64,000 nt of DNA from Cichorium intybus (GCA_023525715.1 CM042012.1:63461205-63525204), one strand, 5' to 3'; positions 47,203 to 61,340 are shown, numbered from the stretch's first letter. The notes: generated from the letters alone by a model not told the origin. Numbers and translations: made by a program.

Positions 47203-47970
47203 TGTTGGATTAGGTGTCTAAGCCATGACTTATAAATTGTATTTATCTTATTAATTGAAGCAAAGTCCATTTGGGTTGCCCTCATAGCTGGAGGTTTGGC
47301 AGAAAGTTCAGTAGAGAGAAATGTTGATTTATTAAATGATTCATAAATCAATAGAAATAAAATAAATAGTTTATTAATATATTAGAGTGATAATACATTA
47401 ATTAGAAGCTATATTAATTATTTAGAAATTAATCTAGAATTAATTGGATTTAATTTAGTGATTAATTTAATTAATTAAAAGTGCAGGGACTGTTTTTTGT
47501 AATTATTCAATAGTTGAATAAAGAATGGCCAGTGGAAGCCATGAGTTGGGCGAGATTTTGTGGAGCCTCCACATAATCTCGAAACCCTAATTAGGGTTTA
47601 AGATGGCTTGGTCCATTTGACAAAAAGGCTTGTCAAAAGTTGGGCTCTTCTAGGGTTTTGACTCTAACCCTTGGAGGCTATAAATAGAGCCTCTGGGTAC
47701 CCTAAAAACGTGCGCCACTTTTACTGTCTCTCTGGAATTTTGCTGTCTCTTCTTCATTACTTGGGTGTGACTTCATTTGAGGCAGGATATTTTTGTTGCT
47801 AGCTTCAAGAAGAAAATTCAAAGGTCGGTTTTCTTATATTTTATTCTTTAGAAATAAACTGTTGGCCTTAGGTTTTTATTATATGTTCATTGATTGAAAA
47901 ACACAGATCCTCATCTTAGGTTGCATGTGAACTTAGAATTTCTAGTTCATATATTGCTAAAAACCTCTCA
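47203..47970 (+). repeat. Element C 3' LTR
   Basis: Edges TGTTGGATTAGG and AACCTCTCA; TATA box at 47679-47686. Confidence 0.95.
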
Positions 47971-48664
<694 letters not shown>

Positions 48665-48676
48665 CTCTGATACCGC

Positions 48677-49297
48677 TGTTGGAATACGATATCATAAGAA
48701 CAACACAGCGAAAACAAAACTTAAAATCATATTCAACCAGTATCACAGAATCACGCACACTTTTGTAACTGTAAATGAAAGAGGGTTTAAGAAATACATT
48801 TTAATATCAGATCTGGCCTTGTTAGGATGACTAGATCCCAAAGTAGAACTCCTCTAATGTAATCGCACCCAAGACAACGATCCAGCACCCGTTGATGTAG
48901 TATATACATTTTCTTGAAGTTTTATCACGTAATAGTTAGGGTTTATGAAGAAATCGGACTTATACTGAGGGTGGGAAAGAGGGTGACAAATTTTAGGGTT
49001 TTGGAATGCCTTACAACTCAGATCTAGGCTTGTATTTATAGTACATCTCATAATTATATCCTCCCTTGTGGATAATGACTATTTGAAATTCAAACTGTTC
49101 ATAATTTCAATTTAGTCCTTTATCCCTTTTGTAGTTTCTAGTTAATATACATTTACTTTGGTATATTAATAAACTTAACCCCTCAAGTTTATTTTCGATC
49201 TCTTTTAGCTAAATTGTGTCATGCGTGTAACCCAAAAGGACCCTACTATTTATAGTAATATTACCAACTTGTTATAACGATGAGCATATAGCAACCA
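48677..49297 (-). repeat. Element A 5' LTR
   Basis: 621 bases starting TGTTGGAATACGAT. A TATA box reads TATAAATA on the minus strand at 49033-49040; its partner in the other LTR is mutated. The interior-side primer site CGGTATCAGAG (minus, about 48665-48675) has one mismatch to the iMet type. Confidence 0.9.
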
Positions 49298-49930
49298 CTC
49301 TTCCTAAGTCGTCAACAACCTACCCTCCTAACGACATCAACAACCATTTCTCCTGACCAAACCATCTCTTCTGATTATGTCATCAGTAGCCAATGCTCTT
49401 TACCACCATAAGCTATCCCTCACTAACAAAAGTTTTTACTCATTATTTTATTAACAACCATTTTTTAAATACCAATCTATTCTTCTACTTTTAACCAATT
49501 ATTATTTAGCACTAATTTGTTACACGTTTATCTGAAGAAACTTTTTGAAAAAATATTTCTCAAGGTCACATTATATTTTCTTCAAAAAAGTGGGCATTCA
49601 TGCTACATACAAAAGAACTTTATAACATATTTTTTTCGTATTCACAATGTTCATATCATATCCTTCTTACGGGTGATCACAATAATGTGGATTATATTCC
49701 ACTCATTGATACCGACTACTTATTATTGGGTCGACGGACCATCTTCATACATTTAGAGGAGCATGCAAAACTCCTATTATCTCATATTCTTTGACCCAAA
49801 TTATTGATCTTGCATTTGTGATAAAAATAGGGGAGAATATTATGTGCATGTGGACCATGTGTTAAGATTCTTCAGTCGTCTGAATATGAAGAGTCGTCTG
49901 AATATTATGAGCATCTGGACCATGTGTTAT
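49298..49930. other. Intergenic, nothing recognised
   Basis: AT-rich. A 64-codon plus frame (49600-49794) ending in HLEEHAKLLLSHIL is open but unrecognised. No RNA gene or repeat family seen. Confidence 0.4.
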
Positions 49931-50424
49931 GATTCTTGGACCACATATATCTTTAGTATCAGAGCCAGTGTCCCGCACCCCCATGGCCTAACATATCTGT
50001 GTCTCTCCTCATCGAGCCTCCGTCTCTGAGGGGAGTGTCAGTGTATCCCACATTGGTACAACACGTTCTTATAAGTGTGAATATATGTTGGAGTCTCCCC
50101 TCTCTCCATAAGGGATCTTTTGGAGAGACACTATTGGGATCCACATATTTACATGGTATCAGATCTGGCGTCCCGCACCCCTGTAACCTTATCGAGCCTA
50201 CGTATCTGAGGGGGAGTCCTAGTGTATCCCACATATTTACATGGTATCAGAGTCGGTGTCCCGCACCCCTGTAACCTCATCGAGCCTACGTCTTTAAGAG
50301 GGAGTGTTAGTGTATCCCATATTGGTGCGACACGGTCTTATATGTTTGTATATATGTTGGAGTCTCCCTCTCTCCATAAGGGCTCTTTTAGAGAGAGAAT
50401 CTTGGACTCCACATATATCTTACA
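49931..50424 (+). mobile_element. Tandem TRIM array with shared LTRs
   Basis: Repeating structure: LTR remnant (about 49931-49950), interior with a TATCAGAGCC primer-site remnant (to 50035), LTR of 118 bp (50036-50153), primer site TGGTATCAGATC plus a 63-bp interior ending GGGGGAG (50154-50216), a 25-bp LTR remnant (50217-50241), primer site TGGTATCAGAGTC plus interior (50242-50304), and an LTR of about 120 bp (50305-50424). LTRs start TGTYAGTGTATCCCA. The interiors are near-identical and non-coding. Such arrays arise by recombination between TRIM copies through shared LTRs. Confidence 0.85.
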
Positions 50425-50872
50425 TTGATAACTAATTTTTCAAATTCGGACCACATATATGATTGTTAGAGTTTGGATTTTCGAAGTCGTTCGTAGACGA
50501 AGACTTATTAATTTAGTGATGTGACGTGACACTAATTTTTGGTCTTCCAAGATCAAACGTTTGGAAATGCAGGATTATCTTTGGATTCACATTATTTATT
50601 ATTCAAACTATACTGCAAGACGTTCATTTGTTTTATCGGGTTATTCTTATGATGATTATTGATGTTTTATGACGTTCTTCAGTGATTTGAGGAACAACAT
50701 ATGATTTGCACTTTAACTTGATGATGATGTGTGATCTGATTTCTCGATCCTCGACACTTATGGGGGGACTTGCTTGAATATTGGGATTTCATATTTTTGC
50801 CTTGGAGAGCTTAAGCTTCTGAAGTGGAATACCTTTGTCTATGTCATCATTTCCTAGCATTTAGAGGGAGAT
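50425..50872 (+). other. Copia 3' region remnant
   Basis: No ORF. It ends in the purine-rich TTTAGAGGGAGAT just before the LTR at 50873, so it is probably the 3' untranslated part of a copia element whose body is missing. Confidence 0.45.
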
Positions 50873-51113
50873 TGTTAAAGCTGAATATGCTTTACAATGT
50901 TGAGTGATACCTAGGTTAGAATATTCCTTTGTATCAGGAATATTCCCCTCTCTTCTGTAGAAAAAGAGGGATGTTGGTCATTTGTTATGTGCACGAAAAT
51001 GTAGTCTAGCATACTTTTCAATAGTGTGTGCTTGGTAACTTCTATGTAACACAATACTTCTTCATGTATTGTGGTTTACTTTTTCTATATATGTTATATC
51101 AGATTATTCATCA
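50873..51113 (+). repeat. Copia-type LTR (about 240 bp)
   Basis: Starts TGTTAAAGCTGAATATGC after the polypurine tract AGAGGGAGAT and ends near TTATTCATCA. The right edge coincides with the estimated left edge of the chromovirus LTR. Only one copy is in the window. Confidence 0.55.
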
Positions 51114-54100
51114 TGATGGCGGAATCGTCGGAGGGTGGAACGAATCATAGTATCACAACCATTACATACATTGAAACATAAGTAAATAACAACCATCATA
51201 CATTATAATTGGAGAGTTACATTGTTCAGACGATATTGTTTCAAACCAATTACAACATGATATCAAAATATTCAAAAGAGACGTCTTCGTGTCCCATCCC
51301 AAAAGATTAGTCGAAACTGACTAATTGTTACCTGAGAAGTCATTACCTGAGAATACAAGTAATTTTGCAAGTGTCAACATTATGTTGGTGTGTTCATAAG
51401 ATGTTTGTAATGAGAAAACTTAGTAATTTCTTTGTGAAAACTCGTAGCGTATATACCAAGAAAAACAATATTTTCTTTAACGTTATTGTAGTTTTAAATC
51501 TATAAAACCCTTGTGTAAGTAAAAACCATACTTATTTGTATCTTGATAAAATGTTGTTTATTTCCATAAAACTTGTATGTATAAGTAAAGCCGTACTTAT
51601 ATTCGTAACTTGGTAAATCTTAGTTTTATTGCTATAAAACTCATACATATAAGTAAAACCGTACTTATAATTGTATATTACTGAAATGTAGTTTTAATCT
51701 CATAAACCTGTATGTACAAGTAAAATCATACTTATATTTTGTATAAAGCAACATGTAGTTTTATATTTACATAAAACCATTTGAAGATATTTTCCCCCAA
51801 ACCCAGGATATTCGTTGTTGTTCATGTGAGTTATTATAACCTCGCTATGACTTGATTGCCTATCACGAAGTTCTTCAGGCGTCGCAGTGTTAAGGCATTT
51901 GTCACCCTTGACCCATCGGTCATAGTTGTAGCTAACAACCATAGGTGGGGATTGTCAGTCCGATATAGATCTATATACAACTATCTCGATCATGAATGAT
52001 TATGGTTATAATCCAGGACTTAATGTGTATTTCTTTTAGTACTGTAAAGTAATGTCTCACATAACTACCCAACATGATGTTTTATCCTAGTTTCTACCGA
52101 AATGAATCTTTTTGTAATTATCAAAATGTACCCATAATAATTATAGCGTAAAACTTTATTAGTAAATGTATTGAAAATTCATTTGTATTTAAAATTATCA
52201 AAATGTACCCATGATAATCATAACGTAAAACCTTACTTGTAAATGTATTGCAACTTCTTTGTATTTGTACTTATCGAAATGTATTCTTGATAATTATAGT
52301 ATGTAATAATCATATACTTATATAATTATCTTTCGTATTTCTGTCGTATCTTTGTCGTTTATTCCATAAATTATACTCATTATAATTTATATAAATGTTT
52401 TTCATCATGTTAACGTATTTATAAGTGTTGCAGAAATCAGTCTTGGCGGCCGATTAATCGCTTGGCGGTCTTCAACTGATTACAATTAGGCCTAATCGGC
52501 CAGCATGACGGTTTGCTGCAAAAATCGGTCAAAAATGGTCTAGACGGCCAATTAATCGGTCTTGGCGGTCATTTTTTTTAATTTTTTAGATTTTTAATTA
52601 TGTTTTAATTTTTTTATTTTTAAATGACGACCCAAACACTCTCTAATAACTCAATAAAACTGAAAAAAAAACAATATTAAAGCATAAAAATAAACAAATG
52701 TATAATTTTTGATGTGTAACTCGGAATAAAATGTAGCAAACTTTTCTATTTTGTTATATTTATATATTTTTAAATAAGTTCTTTTATAGTTTAGGGTCTC
52801 CAATTAATCCACGATTAATCCATTAACCTCACTCGACCGCCAAGCTACCGTCAAGCGATTTTGACAACCTTGGTATTTATGACTAAAATATGTTAAGTAG
52901 TTGAAATGTGTAATTTCTCACATCTAAGTCACTAAATATAACTAACAATATAACATAACAATTTATCAAACAATCATGACAAGTTGTTAGTTTTGGTCAT
53001 TTTATATAAGTGATGACAACATTTTAGTTCTTGTCATTTGATCAAAATGATGGTAATCTTTCCAAATGGTCATTTTTCATACACTATACTTTGAAAATAG
53101 TCATTTTTGTGTTAAATACCAACTTTCTTGCAAAAAGTCATTTCCCAAGTTTATTATGTCGTTATAAGTCCAAATAGTCATTATTACGTCAAAAGTAACG
53201 TTTTTCCTATAAATAGTTAATCTTCACGTAAAGATAATAACGACATATTTATTTTAGACCATTTTACTTATGTGGACATTTACATTTGATTTTTTCCAAC
53301 ATTATATGACAAAGTAATTTTTATGACTATTTTAGTGAAAATTGTATTTTCATGTCTTTTTGCCAAAAGATAATATAGTGTACAATTTTTATGACCATTT
53401 CACCAATAAAGTAAAACATGAAGTTTTGTGGGTGACAAAGGTGTGTAAAAGTCATGCATGTTAGTTTCTTGAGCCAAATATGTATTTTAGTTTATGTTAG
53501 CACATTTATATGCCAAACACTTTTATAGTAAGATGACCAAACATATGAACACATCATATTTCAAGAAAAAAACATATAGTTTTAACACTCGTATTCTCCC
53601 CATAAAACACTTAAAAGAGTAGAAAAGTGGGGTATGAACTCACTCTCGAAGCAAATCTTGAGTTTGAAGAAGAAAAGAACAAAGCTTTGTAATTTGGAAA
53701 TGACTTGATCTTCAAGATGATCTATGGTTCAAGATCAAGGGAGTGAATACAAGATCAACCAAGAGTGACGGTAGAAATGATAATGCAAGTTTAGAATGAA
53801 CATGAACTTACCAAGATAAACTTGAAAAACACTTGGAAAAGCTTGGAATCACTTGGAAATTCTTGAAGCTCTTTGAGAGAATATGAGAAGTGAGTTTGAA
53901 GATGAAGTAAGGGTGGAAATGGCCCTTCCTGCCGAGATTATGAAGGAGGGGGCGGAGATGAGGTGACTTTGCATGGGAAACGGTTAGTTGCATGGGAAAA
54001 TGGCTAAAATAACATGGGGAAATTGTTTTTAGCTTTTTAGGTGTAAGATATTAGGGTGGCTTAGCCATCATTATAAAAGAGAAAAGATGTCTTTGGTTAG

Positions 54101-54612
54101 TTTTTATAAAAACTAACTAGTCTCTTTTATAAAAGCTTGGGTTTTTATAAAAGTACGGTAACTTCCGGGTTCGCGGTATATGACGTTTTACCGGAAAAAT
54201 AATCAGGCTATGAAATTAAATACTACATCATATTACGCTCCATAATATATGTTCAGTTATTTCCTATTTAGTGTTTAAGGCACCACGTAATGCATTTTAC
54301 TGTTCAATTCCTGTGTACATTTATTATTCTCAACGACTGAACTGCTGTAAGTTTTACATGTGAACTCCGTTTTCGACGTTCTATATATCTACGGATTCGT
54401 TAGCATGAATACATATTGGTATGAATATTATTTATACCAAATAATATTTTTGTGTTTATCGAATTTCTACGCTACTGTAATTTATTATACGTATTTATAG
54501 CGTTTACTCGATAATTGATTTCAACTAGCGCATGTAGTATTATAATATTCAATAATACAATATGAAGGTTATGAAAATTACATTTCCACTTGTTAACCTA
54601 AGGTACGCTTCA
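51114..54612 (-). repeat. Element G 3' LTR (about 3.4-3.5 kb)
   Basis: Matches 56194-59597 along its length. The left edge TGATGGCGG is inferred from the end of the adjoining copia LTR; similarity with the partner can only be checked from 51192. The right edge lies between CTTCA (54612) and GTTGACTTTTGT, which both copies share. No ORF; the apparent short frames are not conserved. Confidence 0.8.
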
Positions 54613-54655
54613 GTTGACTTTTGTCGTCCCGAAATTAGTTTTAGATACCGGACTC

Positions 54656-56203
54656 CTAGGGATTTGGAAATAGTTGGGGATACTTCTGGTTCATCGGATC
54701 CTCGCGCTCCCAAGTAAACTCAGGTCCCCGCTTAGCGTTCCATCGGACCTTTACTATTGGAATGCGACTTTGTTTTGTTATCTTGACTTCCCTATGCATG
54801 ATCTCCACTGGTTCCTCTATAAAGTGTAAGCTTTCGTTTACTTGGGTCTCATCCAGAGGAATCACCCGGGTTTCATCGGATAGACACTTTTTGAGATTCG
54901 ACACGTGAAAAGTGTTGTGTACTTTGGTTAGCTCCTAGGGTACCTGAAGCTTGTAGGCTACAGGACCAATTCTAGCCAGAATTTCGAAGGGTCCTATGTA
55001 CGTTGAGTTAAGCTTTCCCCTTTTACCGAAATGTATCATTCCCTTCCAAGCGGAGACCTTTGACATGACCTGGTCACCCACTTGGAATTCCATAGGCTTG
55101 CGTCTTTTGTCAGCATAGCTCTTCTGTCGGTCACGAGACGCTTTCAATCCTTCCCGTATTTGGACGATCTTTTTTGTTGTTTCTCGTATAATCTTTGGGC
55201 CGGTGAATGTGTTGTTTGTCACTTGACCTTTAGGTAGTTGCGTATCACCAACTTCAGCCCAACACAACGGTGATCTACATTTGCGCCCATACAAAGCTTC
55301 AACTGCGTAACTTTGATGCTAGTGTGATTGCTGTTGTTGTAGGAGAATTCAATCAGTGGCAAATGAATGTCCCATGCTTTGCCAACATCTATTATGCAGG
55401 CGCGTAGCATGTCTTCCAATGTTTGGATGGTTCGTTCATTCTGGCCATCTGTTGGTGGATGGTAAGCTGTGCTCATATCGAGTCTGGTTCCCAAGGACTT
55501 CTACAGTGATTGCCAAAAGTGTGAAGTAAATCGGCTGTCTCTATCCAAGATAATGGATATTGGCACACCGTGCAATCTTACGATCTCCTAGAGATATATC
55601 CTTGTTAGCTTCCCCATCTTATCGGTCTCCTTGATTGGTATAAAGTGTGCACATTTCGTCAATTTGTCTACAATTACCCAAATGGTGTCGAGCTCACCAG
55701 CGGTCTTAGGTAGTTTCGTTATGAAATCCATGGTGATCCGCTCCTACTTCCACTCGAGTATCTCCGGTTATTGTAACAAACCCGAGGGCTTCTGGTATTC
55801 TACCTTGACTTTTGCACAGGTCAAGCACTTGCTTATGAAGGTGGCAATCTCGGCTTTCATGTTCGGCCACCGGTAGAGCTTCTTCAAGTCTAAGTACATC
55901 TTTTCTGACCCAGGATGAACGTAATACCTTGTCTTGTGAGCCTCTTCCAGGGCCAACTCTCTGAAGGCACCGAACTTTGGTGTCCAAATTCGGTCCATGA
56001 AGCATCGTGTCACGTCCTCCCTGAGTTCGAACTTCTTATCCATTCCCCGTAGGGCTTCACTCATGATGTTTTCCGGTTTCAGGGCCTCAAGCTAAGCATC
56101 CCTAATTTGAGTGGGAAGGTGCGAGTGTATGGTCATTGTTAATGATTTTACTCGACGTCCCGAGTATTCTTTTCGGCTCAAGGAATCTGCTACTACCATC
56201 ATA
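54656..56203 (-). pseudogene. pol: Chromovirus RNase H end, integrase and chromodomain, degenerate
   Basis: The minus strand opens at VVADSLSRKEYSGRRVKSL (the end of RNase H), then the integrase zinc-binding part (YYVHPGSEKMYLDLKKLYRW, CLTCAKVK). The core has all three acidic positions: D in WVIVDKLTKC, D in ILDRDSRFTSHFW and E in DGQNERTIQTLE. The GPY-type C-terminus (FEVLARIGPVAYKL-like) and a chromodomain (SRIPIVKVRWNAKRGPEFTWE) end it. Interrupted by stops near 55750, 55590 and 55500, a frameshift near 55310 and a stop near 54940. The chromodomain in this clade directs insertion to heterochromatin. Confidence 0.9.
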
Positions 56204-59200
56204 CATTATAATTGGAGAGTTACATTGTTCAAACGATATTGTTTCAAACCAATTACAATATGATATAAAAATATTCAAAAGATACGTCTTTGCGTCCCAT
56301 CCCAAAAGATTAGTCGAACCTGACTAATTTTTACCTGAGAATACAATTAATTTTGCAAGTGTCAACATTACGTTGGTGAGTTCATAAGATGTTTGTAATG
56401 AGAAAACTTAGTAATTTCTTTGTGAAAACTCGTAGCGTATATACCAAGAAAAATAATATTTTCTTTAACGTTATTGTAGTTTTAAATCCATAAAACCCTT
56501 GTGTAAGTAAAAACCATACTTATATGTATCTTGATAAAATGTAGTTTTAATTTCCATAAAACTCGTATGTATAAGTAAAACCGTACTTATATTCGTAACT
56601 TGGTAAATCGTAGTTTTAATACTATAAAACTCATATATATAAGTAAAGCCGTACTTATAATTGTATATTACTGAAATTTAGTTTTAATCCCATAAACCTA
56701 ATGTATAAGTAAAACCATACTTATATTTTGTATAAAGCAACATGTAGTTTTATATTTACATAAAACCATTTGAAGATATTTTCCCCCAAACCCAGGATAT
56801 TCGTTGTTGTTCATGTGAGTCATTATAACATTGTTACGACTTGATGGCCTATCACGAAGTTCTTCAGGCGTCGCAGTGTTAAGGCATTTGTCACCCTTGA
56901 CCCGTCGGTCATAGTTGTAGCTAACAACCATAGGTGGGGATTGCCAGTCCCATATAGATCTATATACAACTATCTCGATCATGAATGATTATGGTTATAA
57001 TCCAGGACTTAATTTGTACTTCTTTTAGTACTGTGAAGTAATGTCTCACATAACTACCCAACGTGATGTTTTATAAACTAAAATAAATCTTTTTGTAATT
57101 ATCAAAATGTACCATGATAATTATAGCGTAAAACTGTACTAATAAATGTATTGAAAATTCCTTTGTATTTGTAATTATCAAAATGTACCCATGATAATCA
57201 TAACGTAAAACCTTACTTGTAAATGTATTGCAACTCTTTGTATTTGTACTTATCGAAATGTACTCATGATAATTATAGTATGTAATAATAATACACTTAT
57301 ATAATTATTTTTTGTATTTCTGTCGTATCTTTGTCGTTTATTCCATAAATTGTACTCATTATAATTTATATAAATGTTTTTCATCATGTTAACGTATTTA
57401 TTAGTGTTGCAGAAATCGATCTTGGCGGCCGATTAATTGACGATTAATCGCTTGACGGTCTTCAACCGATTACGATTAGGCCTAATCGGCCAGCTTGACG
57501 GTTTGCTGCAAAAATCGGTCTTGGCGGCCAATTAATCTGTCTTGGCGGTCATTTTTAAAAATTTTTAGATTTTTTAATTTTTTTAACTTTTTTATTTTTA
57601 AATGTTGACACAAACACTCTCTAATAACTCAATAAAACTGAAAAAATCAATATTAAAGCATAAAAATAAACAAATGTATAATTTTTGATGTGTAACTCGA
57701 AATAAAATGTATTAAACTTTGCTATTTTGTTATATTTATATATTTTTAAATGAGTTCCTTTATAGTTTAGGGTCTCCGATTAATCCCCGACTAATCCTCG
57801 ATTAATCCGATTAATCTCTTAACTCCACTCGACCGCCAAGCTACCGTCAAGCGATTTTCACAACCTTGGTATTTATGACTAAAAGATGTTAAGTAGTTGA
57901 AATGTGTAATTTCTTACAGAAGTCATTCAATATAACTTAACAATTTATCAAACATTCATGGCAAGTTGTTAGTTTTGGTCATTTTACATAAGTGATAGCA
58001 ACATTTTAGTTCTTGTCATTTTATCAAAATAATGGTAATCTTTCCAAATAGAAATTTTTCATACACTATACTTTGAAAATAGTCATTTTTGTGTTAAATA
58101 CCAACTTTCTTGCAAAAAGTCATTTCCCATGTTTATTATGTCGTTATAAGTCCAAATAGTCGTTATTACGTCAAAAGTAACGTTTTTCCTATAAATAGTT
58201 ATTTTTCACGTAAAGATAATAACGACATATTTATTTTAGACTATTTTACTTATGTAGACATTTACATTTTATTTTTGTCCAACATTATATGACAAAGTAA
58301 TTTTTATGAATATTTTAATGAAAAATGTATTTTCATGTCTTTTTGCCAAAAGATAATATAGTGTACCATTTTTATGACAATTTCACCAACAAATTAAAAT
58401 AGGAATTTTTGTTGGTGACAAAGGTGTCTAAAAGTCTTGCATGTTAGTTTTTTGAACCAAATATGTATTTTAGTTTATCTTAGCACATTTTTATACCAAA
58501 CACTTTTATAGTAAGATGACCAAACATATGAACACATCATATTTCAAGAGTAAAATATAGAGTTTTAAGACTTGTATTCTCCCCCATAAACCACTTAAAA
58601 AGAGTAGAAAAGTGGGGTATGAACTGACACTCGAAGCAAATCTTGAGTTTGAAGAAGAAAATACCAAAGCTTTGCAATTTGGAAATGACTTGATCTTCAA
58701 GATGATCTATGGTTCAAGATCAAGGGAGTGAATACAAGATCAACCAAGAGTGATGGTAGAAATGATAATGCAAGTTTAGAATGAACATGAACTTACCAAT
58801 ATCTTCTTGAAAAACACTTGGAAAAGCTTGGAATCACTTGGAAATTCTGGAAGCTCTTTGAGAGAATATGAGAAGTGAGTTTGAAGATGAAGTGAGGGTG
58901 CGAAATGGCTCTTCCTGGCCGAGATTATGATGGAGAGGGCGGAGATGAGGTGACTTTGCATGGGGAACAGTTAGTTGCATGGGAAAATGGCTAAAATGAC
59001 ATGGGAAATGGTTTTTAGCTTTTAGGTGTAAGATATTAGGGTGGCTTAGCCATCATTATAAAATAGAAAAGATGTCTTTGGTTAGTTTTTATAAAAACTA
59101 ACTAGTCTCATTTATAAAAGCTTGGGTTTTTATAAAAGTACGGTAACTTCCGGGTTCGTGGTATATGACGTTTTTCCGGAAAAATAATCAGGCTATGAAA

Positions 59201-59597
59201 TTAAATACTAGATCATATTACGCTCCATTATATATGCTCATTTATTTCATATTTAGTGTTTAAGGCACCACGTAATGCATTTTACTGTTCAATTTTTGTG
59301 TACATTTATTATTTTCAGCGACTGAACTGCTGTAACTTTTACATGCGAACTCCATTTTCGACGTTCTATATATCTACGGATTCGTGAGCACGAATACATC
59401 GTTGTATGAATATTATTTATACCAAAATAATATTTGTGTGTTTACCGAATTTCTACGCTACTGTAATTTAGTATACGTATTTATAAAGTTTACTCAATAA
59501 TTGATTTCAACTAGCGCATATAGTATTATAATATTCAATAATACAATATGAAGGTTATGAAAATTACATTTCCACGTGTTACATAAGGTATGCTTCA
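56194..59597 (-). repeat. Element G 5' LTR, truncated at its inner end
   Basis: About 3.4 kb. It lacks the roughly 80 bases that the 3' LTR has at 51114-51191 and joins pol coding sequence directly. Confidence 0.82.
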
Positions 59598-59645
59598 GTT
59601 GACTTTTGTTGACCTTTGTTGACTATTGTTGACCAATTTTGACAG
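59598..59645 (+). repeat. Short tandem TTGAC-type repeat
   Basis: Four imperfect GTTGACTWTTGT-type units directly beside the chromovirus LTR. The first unit is also present beside the other LTR, which blurs the element boundary. Confidence 0.7.
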
Positions 59646-60920
59646 TTATCACAGGATCCTATAGTTGTAAATTACTAAACTATATTTAAATATAAACGAT
59701 AAGTAAGGTATAATATAAGTTAAGCTATGCAGGTGTGATTTCACTATATCATGCGACGAACTACCTTGGACTGTAATGAGGTGCGGTGAAAACTGCTCCT
59801 CCCATTTTCCACTTATTTTTTGTCCCTCCACTGTGAGAATGCACCGCAATCCTTCACCCTAGTTTTCTCGTTTCATTTTCTTTATTAGTTGTATACTACA
59901 AGAGCCTTATCATATTTAATATGTAACAAATAAGAGGTGACTATTTATTGGGTGAAATGAGAAATGAGGGAAGGCTAATGAAGAGTGATCCGATGCTAAG
60001 GTGGTATGGTAAAAAAGTAAGAGTTTTAGAACTATAAGATTATTTGAAAATTAGGTGTCATAATTCTCGACACAACATGAAAAATGACACAAACACGACA
60101 CACATATAAAAGAGTTCAAGTAAAAGATTTAAACATGTTTAGTTATAGGGGTTGATACGACATGACACAAAAACTAAACGGGTAATGTTAGTATTGAAAC
60201 TTTGAACTTGAAAATGGTTCACTTATTTATATGCAAGTATCTTTAGTTCTTTAGGTAAATAGGACATGCCCAAATCCAAAACCAAATGTAAATAGGAAGG
60301 CTTTAGATTGAGTTGTTTTTTAATGTGCAAGTCACTGATTAACCGTCTCAGTCAATATTATTTTTAGTTTTTCACATTTTTTTATTAATATACATACATC
60401 ATAATTGCACTCAGCCACTTCCCTCTTACTATAACTTGACTCCTATAGACATATTGTTAATTCGCACATTCGCACAAGTAACTCCCATACTGCTACTCCA
60501 TCAATTTTCACTTTTTATTTTCTACCTCACAAACTCCTAATCTTTCAACTTATTTGATATTTTTATCTAGTGTGATACAACAAAGAAGGTGTAAACCCTA
60601 GATCCGCCAACAGAAAGGAATACGATACGAAAGTAAACAGTTTGACAGTGTATGACATGATAATTAAATAGATCAATATAAAGTCAAGCTATCTTAATTC
60701 CTATAAGTTTCAACCTACACGATACAATACTTTTGTTAAGCCCATTGAAAATACACTATCCAAAGTATACGTGTGACATGAAAGTTATCTTTGATAATCT
60801 TGGTATAAGTTTACCTGCACAAATATACCATAGTAATAGCTAAAATGTTTCCTAATTACTTAATATTAAAAACATATACTGAAAACATATATTAGGCGAT
60901 TAAAAAAAAAAGAATGGAAC
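59646..60920. other. AT-rich interval with one exon-like segment, otherwise unrecognised
   Basis: Apart from 59765-59868 (listed separately) nothing coding is recognised. No terminal repeat, tRNA or microsatellite seen. Confidence 0.4.
59765..59868 (-). pseudogene. Exon-like fragment, unrecognised
   Basis: The minus strand is open for 34 codons (GEGLRCILTVEGQKISGKWE through SPHLITVQG) between an acceptor-like AACTAG and a donor-like GTAGTT. I do not recognise the protein. It may be the leftmost captured piece of the mosaic to the right, or chance. Confidence 0.35.
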
Positions 60921-61017
60921 CTTTTCTGATGTAGCTTTAGTTTCAGTCAATGCACCATCCAGGACGCTTGTAAAGCTGCTCAGTTGGCTGGTTCGTTCTG
61001 CATTAGCCAGTTCACAA
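60921..61017 (-). pseudogene. Exon-like fragment, unrecognised (helical, Ser/Thr/Glu-rich)
   Basis: The minus strand reads CELANAERTSQLSSFTSVLD then GALTETKATSEK between an AAAG acceptor and a GTTCC donor. Hydrophilic and probably helical. No family recognised. Confidence 0.35.
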
Positions 61018-61340
61018 CTTTGCGAAAAATAGATTTTAAACAAAACATTAGACGTTTATAAAGAAAAGAGACAAATTGCAGGGAATACGAACGTAGTTTA
61101 CTTTTTTTACCGTATATAGTGATATACCTTTTTTACCCATGATAACAATGTACTTGCATTTAATTACCATTATAGTAACTAATTTACATTTCTTTTCACA
61201 TAATAGCAATATGCTTACAATTCTTAACCCATTGCTTATGTTGGAAGTAAAATGAAAGTACGTTGCCTTTGTAGGTAAACAAATATAAGTACGCTGCTAT
61301 TATTGATAAGAATTTTTGCCTACAATAAATAGAAAGATTT

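Larger units (their letters stand above)
40327..47970 (+). mobile_element. Element C: full-length Ty1-copia element, coding region broken
   Basis: LTRs 40327-41092 (766 bp) and 47203-47970 (768 bp), target duplication ataga (40322-40326 and 47971-47975), an iMet-type primer site, a long leader, a single gag-pol region in copia order (gag, protease, integrase, RT, RNase H), a long 3' untranslated region and a GTGGGAGAC polypurine tract. At least seven stops or frameshifts show it can no longer act alone. It is inserted in the leader of A. Confidence 0.95.
51114..59597 (-). mobile_element. Element G: chromovirus (Tekay/Del-like gypsy), deleted
   Basis: Two direct repeats of about 3.4 kb flank a 1.55 kb pol fragment coding on the minus strand with an integrase and chromodomain. 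LTRs of several kilobases, the chromodomain and the AATTTCGGGACGA polypurine region (54628-54640 reversed) fit the Tekay/Del clade. Everything from primer site through gag, protease, RT and most of RNase H is gone: the 5' LTR joins pol at about 56194-56203. Outer edges are approximate; no target duplication could be fixed. Confidence 0.85.

Noticed and set aside
59598..59645. Target duplication of the chromovirus
   Set aside because: The GTTGAC repeats beside the right LTR are also found beside the left LTR's inner edge, so no outer 5-bp duplication could be defined.
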